The notes under the pieces: model-generated
Seen by the model: only the letters and a program-made list of their open reading frames with translations
Told to the model about the DNA's origin: nothing
The model's database searches: none
Program-made: the position numbers and the translations under genes
Assembly: GCA_947446155.1 (NCBI GenBank)
Contig: CANFFZ010000011.1
Coordinates: forward strand, 1-30,861
Length of the DNA: 30,861 nucleotides
From: Chloroflexota bacterium
GTDB lineage: Bacteria; Chloroflexota; Dehalococcoidia; UBA2979
Reading direction: 5' to 3'
Shown here: piece by piece, positions 1 to 6,888 of the stretch
How the letters are laid out: every line of letters begins with the position of its first letter
Position numbering within the stretch: position 1 is the first letter of the stretch

Positions 1-75
1 GTCCGGACGGGTTGCGGCTGGCCCCTCGTTGCCGCGCACCTTCCCCGAATCCGCGTCAGTGTAATGGGAACCGCT

Positions 76-309
76 ATGGCCGCTGGCAAGTGTGAGATCT
101 GCGCGAAGGCCGTTATTTTCGGCCGCCACATCCGCTATAAGCACGGTGGTAACTGGGAGCGCAAAGCCCAGAAGAAGAACCGTACCTTCGCGCCCAACGT
201 CCACGCCAAGCGGATGTTCGTCGATGGCAAGTGGCAGAAGTTGAACGTCTGCACCGGCTGCCTCCGCACCGAGGCGAAGCACCAGCAGGTCTCGGGCGTC
301 GCCTTCTAG
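76..309 (+). CDS. rpmB: 50S ribosomal protein L28, zinc-ribbon type
   Basis: Structural protein of the large ribosomal subunit. The 77-residue product begins MAAGKCEIC and carries two CxxC pairs, Cys6/Cys9 and Cys59/Cys62, the zinc-binding form of L28, with a basic middle section (GRHIRYKHGG, then an Ala-Gln-Lys-Lys-rich stretch) typical of the family. An in-frame ATG lies four codons upstream at 64, but the GGGAA at 66-70 gives a good ribosome-binding site for the ATG at 76 and the family N-terminus starts there. It is monocistronic in this window and is followed by a strong hairpin terminator. The upstream 63 bases show no other gene; the promoter was not recognised. Confidence 0.95.
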   Translation: MAAGKCEICAKAVIFGRHIRYKHGGNWERKAQKKNRTFAPNVHAKRMFVDGKWQKLNVCTGCLRTEAKHQQVSGVAF

Positions 310-337
310 CCACGCTGACCTCGATGGTTGAACGAGA

Positions 338-363
338 AGCGCCCCGCTCAGCGGGGCGCTTTT
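338..363 (+). terminator. Intrinsic terminator of rpmB, possibly bidirectional
   Basis: A perfect 10-bp stem (AGCGCCCCGC paired with GCGGGGCGCT) with a 3-base loop TCA is followed by TTTT on the plus strand. It sits between the convergent ends of rpmB and the LigB-type gene, so it can also end the leftward transcript, although the T-tract in that direction is poor. Confidence 0.85.
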
Positions 364-379
364 GTGTGTGGCCGGAGGG

Positions 380-1192
380 CTATGCGAGTTCGATCGAGCG
401 CTTCGAGTTGCCCAGCCAGTAGCCCTCGATGGCGGTGCGGGCGGGAGCCTCGGTGTCGAGCGCGGCGCCGAGGGCGACGAACAGCGGCACGAAGTGGTCT
501 ACGGTCGGGTGCGCGTAGGTCACCGCCGGCGCGGTGTTCCGGTAGTTGAGCAGCGTGTCGAGGTCGTTCTTCGCGAGGGCCTCGGCGGCCCACTGGTCGA
601 ATTCGACGATGGCGCTTTCGAGGCCGGTGCCGCCCGTCCTTACGTGCTTGTTGATGGCCGCGAACGAGTGCGTCATGAAGCCGCTGCCCATGATCAGCAC
701 ACCCTCGTCACGGAGGGGTGCGAGGCGTCGCCCGACTTCGAGGAGCACGCGAGGGTCCTCGCTGGGCATCGAGATCTGGAGCACGGGAATGTCCGCGTTG
801 GGGTACATCGCGAGCAGCGGCACGTACGCGCCGTGGTCGAGGCCGCGCTCCGGGTCATCGGCGACCGGGGTGACATCGGACATCAGTTTGCGCACGCGAT
901 CCGCGAGCCAGGGCGCACCGGGTGCCTCGTAGGTGACCTCGTAGTACTTCCGAGGAAAGCCGGAGAAGTCGTAGAACAGCGGCACGGTCGTCGTCGCGCC
1001 GATGGTCAGTGGGTTCGACTCCCAGTGCGCCGAGACCACGAGGATGGCGGTCGGCCTCGGCAGGTCGGCGGACCAGGCGGCGAGTTCGCTCGGCCAGATC
1101 GGGTCGTCCATCAGCGGCGGCGCGCCGTGGGTGAGGTAGAGGGCGGGCATGCGACCGCGAGACTCTCGATTCGTTGTCGTGGGTGCTTCCAC
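380..1192 (-). CDS. LigB/YgiD-type class III extradiol ring-cleavage dioxygenase
   Basis: Predicted non-haem iron dioxygenase of the DODA/YgiD branch of the LigB superfamily; YgiD-like enzymes open 4,5-catechols such as DOPA, but the substrate here is unknown. The 270-residue length is typical. Conserved histidine motifs are visible: THGAP (His22), SAHWE (His56), LDHGAYVPL (His120), THSF (His175) and HPTVDHF (His228/His233). The start is GTG at 1192, chosen because AAGAGGAG lies 8 bases upstream; an ATG fifteen codons in (1150), just before the THGAP motif, has no good ribosome-binding site. It lies downstream of the YceI gene in the same direction, with a 47-base gap, so the two may be cotranscribed. 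Confidence 0.88.
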   Translation of the reverse strand: MEAPTTTNRESRGRMPALYLTHGAPPLMDDPIWPSELAAWSADLPRPTAILVVSAHWESNPLTIGATTTVPLFYDFSGFPRKYYEVTYEAPGAPWLADRVRKLMSDVTPVADDPERGLDHGAYVPLLAMYPNADIPVLQISMPSEDPRVLLEVGRRLAPLRDEGVLIMGSGFMTHSFAAINKHVRTGGTGLESAIVEFDQWAAEALAKNDLDTLLNYRNTAPAVTYAHPTVDHFVPLFVALGAALDTEAPARTAIEGYWLGNSKRSIELA

Positions 1193-1239
1193 AGTGCCCG
1201 CTCCTCTTCGTCCTCAGTCCATGATCGCACGGGCCGCCG

Positions 1240-1773
1240 TTAGGCCGCCGCAGCGACGTCTTCCTTCACCTCAGCGTCGATGCTGAGCTTCACCTTCCGG
1301 CCGACGAGGACACCGCCAGCCTCGAGGGCCACGTTCCACGTCAGTCCGAAGTCTTCGCGGTCGAGTTCGCCGGTGAGCGAGATGCCGAGGTGGCGACCGC
1401 CCCAGGGGCCCTGGACGGGGCCGGTGTACTCGCCCTTGAGCGTGACCGGCCGGGTGACGTCCTTGATGGTGAGGTCGCCCACCAGTTCCAGGTCGTCGCC
1501 CTTTCGGCGCACCTCGCGGCTGACGAAGGTCAGGGCGGGGTACGCCTCAACGTTGAAGAAGTCGGGGCTCTTGAGGTGGGTGTCTCGGTCGGCGCTGCCG
1601 GTCGTGAGGCTGGCAGCCGCAACGGTGGCGCGCACGAAGGACGCCTCCGGGTGCTGCTCGTCGAGGTGGACCTCGGCGTCCACGTCCGTGAAACGCCCCT
1701 TCACGGTGGCGACCATCATGTGCTTCGCGGAGAAGCCGAGTTCAACGTGCTGCTTGTCGAGTGACCAGGACAT
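1240..1773 (-). CDS. YceI family lipocalin-like protein
   Basis: YceI proteins are lipocalin-like beta barrels that bind isoprenoid-type lipids; several members are stress- or regulator-induced. The 177-residue product starts with the characteristic WSLDKQHVELGFSAKHMMV segment, followed by the GRF, FFNVEAYPALTF and LTIKDVTRPVTL motifs of the family. No signal peptide is present, so this copy appears cytoplasmic, as in many Gram-positive and actinobacterial members. The ATG at 1773 is preceded by AAAGGAA. It is divergent from an HxlR-type regulator across a 186-base spacer, an arrangement in which the regulator often controls the neighbour (inference). Confidence 0.92.
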   Translation of the reverse strand: MSWSLDKQHVELGFSAKHMMVATVKGRFTDVDAEVHLDEQHPEASFVRATVAAASLTTGSADRDTHLKSPDFFNVEAYPALTFVSREVRRKGDDLELVGDLTIKDVTRPVTLKGEYTGPVQGPWGGRHLGISLTGELDREDFGLTWNVALEAGGVLVGRKVKLSIDAEVKEDVAAAA

Positions 1774-1879
1774 AACGGGAGTTCCTTTCGAGTGGGGACT
1801 GTACGTTTCCGAGGCGATTGGTTATCCTCGGTATGTCAGTTCCTGTTTGTTTCTGACCAATGATTAGCCAGAACTCGAT

Positions 1880-1917
1880 TCTTGTGAAGACGGCACTTTG
1901 AAGTGCGTGGGGCACTT
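1880..1917. promoter_or_regulatory. Palindromes in the yceI/hxlR divergent spacer, candidate operator
   Basis: The 186-base spacer between the divergent genes contains an inverted repeat GCACTT-TG-AAGTGC (1893-1906), a third GCACTT copy at 1912-1917, and TCTT-GTG-AAGA (1880-1890). HxlR-family dimers bind short inverted repeats between themselves and a divergent target, so these are the best operator candidates. A possible yceI promoter reads TTCACA, 16 bases, TAATCA on the minus strand. No binding evidence exists from sequence alone. Confidence 0.4.
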
Positions 1918-1959
1918 CGAGGTAACCGGGGTAAAGCCTCGGGGAGTGGGGAGTCACCG

Positions 1960-2352
1960 ATGGGTGCGGAAGTGCTCACGGATCCAGCGGCGCCAACCGC
2001 GAACGCCTGCCTGGTGCGGGAGGTCCTCGACCGTGTCGGGGACAAGTGGTCGGTACACGTCATCCACCTGCTGGGCGGCGGCACGCGCCGCTTCAGCGAC
2101 CTCCGTCGGGGCATCGACGGCATCAGCCAGCGCATGCTGACCGTCACCCTGCGGGGCCTCGAGCGGGACGGCCTGGTGACGCGCACGGTCTACCCGGTGG
2201 TGCCTCCGCGCGTGGACTACGCGCTCACGCCGCTCGGCGAGACGCTGCTGGAGACGATCTGTTCGCTCGTCGCCTGGTCTGAGGCGCACACGACAGACGT
2301 CGATGCCGCACGGGCGCGGTATGACGCGCGCGTGGATGGGTCCGCCGCCTAG
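1960..2352 (+). CDS. HxlR-family winged-helix transcriptional regulator
   Basis: MarR/HxlR-type DNA-binding protein of 130 residues. The core LVREVLDRVGDKWSVHVIHL, then RFSDLRRGIDGISQRMLT, RGLERDGLVTR and YALTPLGETLL, is the family signature: recognition helix, wing and C-terminal dimer helix. Cys17, just before the first helix, is in the position used as a redox or electrophile sensor in some HxlR/HypR proteins. The ATG at 1960 is preceded by GGGGAG at six bases; an earlier in-frame GTG at 1903 lies within the palindromic region and is less likely. It is divergent from yceI. Its stop shares the CTAG at 2349-2352 with the convergent rpe stop. Confidence 0.92.
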   Translation: MGAEVLTDPAAPTANACLVREVLDRVGDKWSVHVIHLLGGGTRRFSDLRRGIDGISQRMLTVTLRGLERDGLVTRTVYPVVPPRVDYALTPLGETLLETICSLVAWSEAHTTDVDAARARYDARVDGSAA

Positions 2353-3023
2353 ACCCCGAGTGCTGCCTGCAACCCCGCCAACGCCTGCTCAGGCGTCTGG
2401 TCGCCGTTGAACACGGCTGACCCCGCCACCAGGATCGTTGCTCCTGCGTCCACGCACATCGAGGCGTTGTGGGACTTCACGCCGCCGTCTACCTCGATCG
2501 GGAGGGGGAGGCCGGAGGCGTTGGCGCGGGCGCGGAGCGTGCGGACCTTGTCGAGGAGGGCGGGCTGCATCTGCTGGCCGCCCCAGCCGGGGCGGATGAG
2601 CATGACCACGACCTCGTCGAGGGTGGCGAGGAGCGGGAAGAGGGCTTCGGCGGGGGTCTCGGGGTTGATGGCAATGCCGGCTTCGCAGCCGAGGGCGCGC
2701 GCGGCGGCGATGTGCTCGCGGGCGGCGTCGAGGTCACGCACGGCCTCGTAGTGGAAGACGAGGCGCTGTGCGCCGGCCGCGGCCATGTCGGCGAACTGTT
2801 CGCCGGGCTTCGCCACCATCAGGTGCGCCTCGATGAACAGGGTGGAGGCGGCGCGGACAGCGGCGATCACTTCGCGGCCGAACGAGATGGGCGGGACGAA
2901 ATGGCCGTCCATGACGTCGAGGTGCCACAGGTCGGCGCCTCCGGCCTCGGCGGCGCGGGCTTGCTCGGCGAGGCGGCCGAAGTCGGCGGTGAGGATGCTC
3001 GGGGCGATCAGCGCCCTCGGCAT
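2349..3023 (-). CDS. rpe: Ribulose-phosphate 3-epimerase
   Basis: Interconverts D-ribulose 5-phosphate and D-xylulose 5-phosphate in the pentose phosphate pathway. The 224-residue TIM barrel has the expected active-site set: Ser9 in APSIL, His34 and Asp36 in WHLDVMDG, His67 in EAHLMV and Asp179 in EVDGG, with the phosphate loops VAGSAVF and a slightly variant MLIRPGWGGQ. The ATG overlaps the argH stop by one base (TAATG), so translation is coupled to argH. It is the last gene of the long leftward arginine run. There is no visible link between this enzyme and arginine synthesis; its position suggests housekeeping co-expression. Confidence 0.95.
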   Translation of the reverse strand: MPRALIAPSILTADFGRLAEQARAAEAGGADLWHLDVMDGHFVPPISFGREVIAAVRAASTLFIEAHLMVAKPGEQFADMAAAGAQRLVFHYEAVRDLDAAREHIAAARALGCEAGIAINPETPAEALFPLLATLDEVVVMLIRPGWGGQQMQPALLDKVRTLRARANASGLPLPIEVDGGVKSHNASMCVDAGATILVAGSAVFNGDQTPEQALAGLQAALGV

Positions 3024-4435
3024 TACGGGCGCCTCGAGGTCTCGGCGGCCAGTCGGGTGCGGGCGGCGGCGCGCGCCTCGGTGACGCGCTTCGGGGCGGT
3101 GCCGCCGGGGACATCGCGCGCGGCGAGCGCAGCTTCGAGGTCGATGGCCAGCACGTCGCTCTCGAAGGCGCTGTGCGCGAGCTGGTAGTCCTCGAGGCTC
3201 AGGTCCTCGAAGGTGCGGCCCTCGCGTTCGCAGCGGGCGACGAGCGCGCCTACGGCCTCGTGCGCGTCGCGGAAGGGGACGCCCTTCTTCGCGAGGTAGT
3301 CCGCGATGTCCGTGGCGAGGGCGAAGTTGGCGAAGGCGGCGGCGCGCATGCGCTCGCGGTCGAACGTCATCGTGGGCAGCATGCTGGTCGTGACGCGCAG
3401 GCAGACGAGCAGCGTGTCGATCGTGTCGAACAGCGACTCTTTGTCTTCCTGGTTGTCTTTGTTGTAGGCGAGCGGCTGGCCCTTGAGCATCGTGAGCGCC
3501 TGGACGAGGTTGCCGATGACGCGCGCGCTCTTGCCTCGCGTCAGTTCGGCGACGTCCGGGTTCTTCTTCTGCGGCATGATGCTCGACCCGGTCGAGTAGC
3601 GGTCGTCGAGGCGCAGGAAGCCGAACTCGGCGGTAGCCCAGAGGATGACCTCCTCGGCGAACCTCGACAGGTGCACCATCGCGAGGGCGGCGGCGGCGTG
3701 GACGTCCACGACGAAGTCACGGTCGGAGACGGCGTCGAGGGAGTTCTCGGCGACGGCGTCGAAGCCGAGGGCGCGCGCGACGGCCTCGCGGTCGATTGGG
3801 TAGGTGACGCCGGCGAGCGCGCCCGCTCCGAGCGGCAGGACATTGGCACGCGCGCGGGCCTGCGTGAAGCGCTCGGTGTCACGCGCAAGCATCGCTTCGT
3901 ACGCCTGCAGGTGATGGGCGAGCAGGATCGGCTGGGCGCGCTGGAGGTGGGTGTAGCCCGGCATCGCCGTGGCCGCCTCGCGCTCCGCGAGGTCGAGGAA
4001 GGCGGCGCGGAGCGCGCGCAGGGCCTCGACGATCGCGTCGCAGGCGGCGCGTGTGTGCAGCCGGGTGTCGGTGGCGACCTGGTCGTTGCGCGAGCGGGCG
4101 GTGTGCAGGCGGCGGCCGGCGTCCCCGACGCGTTCGATGAGGGCGGCCTCGATATTGAGGTGGATGTCCTCGCGGTCGAGGCGGAAGGCGAAGGTGCCCG
4201 CGTCGATCTCCGCGCGGATCGCCTCGAGCCCAGCGATCACGGTGTCGCGGTCGTCGGTGGAGATGATGCCCTGCGCCGCGAGCATGCCGGCGTGGGCGAT
4301 CGAGCCCTCGATGTCCTCCGCGTAGAGGCGTTGGTCGAAGTCGATGGAGGCATTGAACGCCTCGACGAGCGCGTCGGTCTCGCCGGAGAACCGGCCACCC
4401 CAGAGTTTCGAGGAGCCTTCGCCGGGTTGCGTCAT
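3023..4435 (-). CDS. argH: Argininosuccinate lyase
   Basis: Final step of arginine synthesis: L-argininosuccinate to arginine plus fumarate. The 470-residue product belongs to the fumarase/aspartase superfamily, with HTARSRNDQVATD (residues 111-123), PGYTHLQRAQPI (catalytic His163) and the signature GSSIMPQKKNPD (283-294) carrying the catalytic serine loop. The ATG at 4435 has no clear Shine-Dalgarno, but the family N-terminus (KLWGGRF near residue 10) fits this start. It follows the VOC gene after 64 bases and runs into rpe with a one-base overlap. argG lies three genes upstream in the same direction. Confidence 0.97.
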   Translation of the reverse strand: MTQPGEGSSKLWGGRFSGETDALVEAFNASIDFDQRLYAEDIEGSIAHAGMLAAQGIISTDDRDTVIAGLEAIRAEIDAGTFAFRLDREDIHLNIEAALIERVGDAGRRLHTARSRNDQVATDTRLHTRAACDAIVEALRALRAAFLDLAEREAATAMPGYTHLQRAQPILLAHHLQAYEAMLARDTERFTQARARANVLPLGAGALAGVTYPIDREAVARALGFDAVAENSLDAVSDRDFVVDVHAAAALAMVHLSRFAEEVILWATAEFGFLRLDDRYSTGSSIMPQKKNPDVAELTRGKSARVIGNLVQALTMLKGQPLAYNKDNQEDKESLFDTIDTLLVCLRVTTSMLPTMTFDRERMRAAAFANFALATDIADYLAKKGVPFRDAHEAVGALVARCEREGRTFEDLSLEDYQLAHSAFESDVLAIDLEAALAARDVPGGTAPKRVTEARAAARTRLAAETSRRP

Positions 4436-4499
4436 GGACGGAGGCTACACGAGGCCTCGGTTGGGTGCGACGGCGAATCCGGTGGCGGCGCGTCCGAGG

Positions 4500-4991
4500 C
4501 TAGGCGCCGTCGAACGCGCGCTGGAGTCCGGCGAAGTCGAGCTTCTTCATCTCGAACATGGCTGCCATCACGCGCTCTACCTTCGCCTGGTCTGGGTCGG
4601 TCGCCATCGCTTCCCAGTTCTCCGGGACGATCTGCCAGGAGAGGCCGAACTTGTCCTTCAGCCACCCGCACTGCTGTGCGTCCGGGTCACCGACCTTGGA
4701 GAGCCGGTCCCAGTAGTAGTCCAGTTCGGCCTGGTCCTTGCAGGGGAGTTCGAAGGAGACCGCCTCGCTGAAGGTGAAGGTGGGGCCACCGTTCAGGGCG
4801 AGGAAGGGTTGTCCGTTGAGCTCGAACGTCACGAGCAGCACGCTGCCCGGAGGCTGGTTCGTGATTCCCTTGCCAGCTTCTGGAGAGAGCGTGATGTTAC
4901 CCATCTTCGAGTCCTTGAAGACGCTGGTGTAGAAGCGGGCTGCCTCTTCGGCCTGCGTGTCGAACCACAAGTTCGCTCGGATCGGTTTCAT
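4500..4991 (-). CDS. VOC-superfamily PhnB-like protein
   Basis: Product of 163 residues related to the PhnB / '3-demethylubiquinone methyltransferase' branch of the vicinal oxygen chelate fold; despite that label these proteins are not methyltransferases, and their substrates are mostly unknown. Visible features are the N-terminal FDTQAEEAARFYTSVF, the GQPFLALNGGP strand and the C-terminal CGWLKDKFGLSWQIVP motif. ATG 4991 is chosen because AGAGAGG lies eight bases upstream; the in-frame GTG at 5000 falls on that ribosome-binding site. It sits between a small membrane-protein gene and argH, probably as a passenger in the operon. Confidence 0.88.
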   Translation of the reverse strand: MKPIRANLWFDTQAEEAARFYTSVFKDSKMGNITLSPEAGKGITNQPPGSVLLVTFELNGQPFLALNGGPTFTFSEAVSFELPCKDQAELDYYWDRLSKVGDPDAQQCGWLKDKFGLSWQIVPENWEAMATDPDQAKVERVMAAMFEMKKLDFAGLQRAFDGA

Positions 4992-5049
4992 CGTTTGCAC
5001 CTCTCTACGACAGAATCACGATAGCAAACGAGGTAACGGTCTGGCCCGG

Positions 5050-5586
5050 TCAACGACCGAAGATGCTGCGGATGGCCTCGGAGCGGTCGAAGTCGACGAG
5101 GTGGGTGAGCACCTCGTCTTGGATCTTGTAGACGAAGATGGCAGGCCTATAGACGAAGCGGTAGCGCATGAGGTGATCCCATGCCGCCGCGCGCTTGAAG
5201 AACAGCAGTGTGGCGCAGACGAGGAAGAGCGGTTCGAGGAAGTTCGGGAAGAACAGCAGCATCAGTTCGTTTTGCGTGACGAAGAAGAGTGTCTGTCCCA
5301 CCGTCCGCACCGCGAAGAGCGCGATGATCCACCGCCGGACCGGCCACCTCCACGCCGCGACGACCATGAACACGTACGTCGTGTAGTCCGCGACCTTGTC
5401 GAGGTTCTGGTAGAGGTGGTTCTCGTTCGGATCGCTGGAGTTGCCGAGCCCGGCCGGGATCAGCAGGTCGCCATCGACGGTGTCGAGGACGAAGTTGGCC
5501 CATCCCGCGGCGAACGGGAACCAGATCAGGGCAACGGGCAGCAGGAATTTCGCGAGGACGACCGGGACGATCACGAGCCAGTTCAT
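5050..5586 (-). CDS. Small polytopic membrane protein with weak CDP-alcohol phosphatidyltransferase-like motif
   Basis: I do not recognise this 178-residue protein as a standard family. It has about four hydrophobic segments: residues 3-25, about 70-80, 85-105 and 110-130. Between the first two, residues 35-68 contain D-x2-DG followed at a distance by LDKVADY, which resembles the D-x2-DG...D-x3-D metal site of CDP-alcohol phosphatidyltransferases. However, the usual Ala-Arg pair and the glycine are missing and the spacing is longer. It starts 19 bases after the argG stop, so it is probably cotranscribed with it. Membrane location is well supported; function is open. Confidence 0.7.
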   Translation of the reverse strand: MNWLVIVPVVLAKFLLPVALIWFPFAAGWANFVLDTVDGDLLIPAGLGNSSDPNENHLYQNLDKVADYTTYVFMVVAAWRWPVRRWIIALFAVRTVGQTLFFVTQNELMLLFFPNFLEPLFLVCATLLFFKRAAAWDHLMRYRFVYRPAIFVYKIQDEVLTHLVDFDRSEAIRSIFGR

Positions 5587-5605
5587 CGGTACCCGCCGCC
5601 CTCGA

Positions 5606-6844
5606 CTACTCCGGGCTGGCGAGGCGGAGGAGGTCGCCGGGTTCGGTGAGCATCTGGCGGTGGGCCTGGATCTGCGCCTGGAGGCCGTGGAGTTTGATAA
5701 AGCCCTGGGCGTGAGACTGGTCGAAGAGGTCGCCCTCTTTGTTGTACGTCGCGAGTTGCTGCGAGTAGAGGCTCTTCTCCGCGCGCCGGCCCTGCACCAT
5801 GATCGTGCCGTGCCACAGCCGCAGTTTCACGTCGCCGGTGACGTGTCGCTGCGTGCTCGTCACGTATTGCGCGAGGTCGCGGTGGTGCGATGTGAACCAG
5901 AGGCCGTTGTAGACGAGGTCCGCGTACTCCTGGCCGACCCGGTCCTTGAAGCGCACCTGCTGCTTGGTCAGCGTGAGTTGCTCCAGGATCTGGTGCGCCT
6001 CCAGCAGGATCACGGCGGCGGGCGACTCGTAGATCTCGCGCGACTTAATGCCGACGAGGCGGTTCTCGATCATGTCGATGCGGCCGATGCCGTGCTCACC
6101 GCCGAGGGCGTTCAACCGCTCGACGAGCGCGACCGGGCCGAGCGGTTCGCCATCGAGGGCGACCGGGATGCCCTGCTCGAAGCGGATCTCCACGACGACT
6201 GGCTTCGCGGGGGTCTGGTCGAGCGGCTTCGTCCACTCGAAGACATCCTCGGGTGGTGCCAGCCACGGGTCTTCGAGCACGCCGGCCTCGACGGAGCGCC
6301 CCCAGAGGTTCTCGTCGGTGGAGTAGGGCGAGGCGAGCGTCTGGCGCACGGAGATGCCGTGCTTCGCGGCGTACGTGAGCGCCTCGTCCCGTGAGATCGA
6401 GTGCTCGCGCGTGGTGCCGACGATGGCGAGGTCAGGCGCCAGCGTCTGTACGCCAACATCGAGTCGTACCTGGTCGTTGCCTTTCCCGGTGCAGCCATGC
6501 GCGACGGCGGTCGCGCCGATGGCGCGCGCCTTGTCCACCAGCAGTTTTGCGATCAGCGGCCGCCCGAGCGCGGTCGCGAGCGGGTAGCGGCCTTCGTAGA
6601 TCACGTTCGCCTGCAGCGCCGGGAAGACGAAGTAGCGCAGGAAGTCCTCGCGCGCGTCCACGACATCGATGCTCGCGGCGCCGGCTTCAGTCGAGCGGCG
6701 GCGCGCGCCCTCGACATCCCCGAGCGCGCCGAGGTCGACGGTGAGGCAGTGGACTTCGTAGCCGCGCTCGACGCGGAGCCAGTGGGCGGCGACAGAGGTG
6801 TCGAGGCCGCCGGAGTAGGCGAGGACGATCTTCTCAGCAGCCAT
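5606..6844 (-). CDS. argG: Argininosuccinate synthase
   Basis: Condenses citrulline and aspartate with ATP to give argininosuccinate, the penultimate arginine step. The 412-residue product has the N-terminal PP-loop SGGLDTS (11-17), the family blocks AHGCTGKGNDQVR and SPYSTDENLWGRS, and a C-terminal oligomerisation helix region. ATG 6844 is preceded by GAGG at eight bases. It follows the histidine kinase gene after 44 bases and lies upstream of a small membrane gene, VOC and argH on the same strand. The length and all core motifs look intact. Confidence 0.97.
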   Translation of the reverse strand: MAAEKIVLAYSGGLDTSVAAHWLRVERGYEVHCLTVDLGALGDVEGARRRSTEAGAASIDVVDAREDFLRYFVFPALQANVIYEGRYPLATALGRPLIAKLLVDKARAIGATAVAHGCTGKGNDQVRLDVGVQTLAPDLAIVGTTREHSISRDEALTYAAKHGISVRQTLASPYSTDENLWGRSVEAGVLEDPWLAPPEDVFEWTKPLDQTPAKPVVVEIRFEQGIPVALDGEPLGPVALVERLNALGGEHGIGRIDMIENRLVGIKSREIYESPAAVILLEAHQILEQLTLTKQQVRFKDRVGQEYADLVYNGLWFTSHHRDLAQYVTSTQRHVTGDVKLRLWHGTIMVQGRRAEKSLYSQQLATYNKEGDLFDQSHAQGFIKLHGLQAQIQAHRQMLTEPGDLLRLASPE

Positions 6845-6888
6845 GGGTCAGCCTCGGTACTGGTCAGGGGACGGGTGAGACACGCTGA

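Noticed and set aside
362..1243. Open frame antisense to the LigB-type dioxygenase
   Set aside because: Shadow of a well-supported gene; low-information sequence and no ribosome-binding site of note.
3173..4771. Long open frame antisense to argH (532 codons)
   Set aside because: Antisense frame of a GC-rich gene; composition dominated by Val/Glu/Arg/Gly with no domain motifs, while argH on the other strand is fully conserved.
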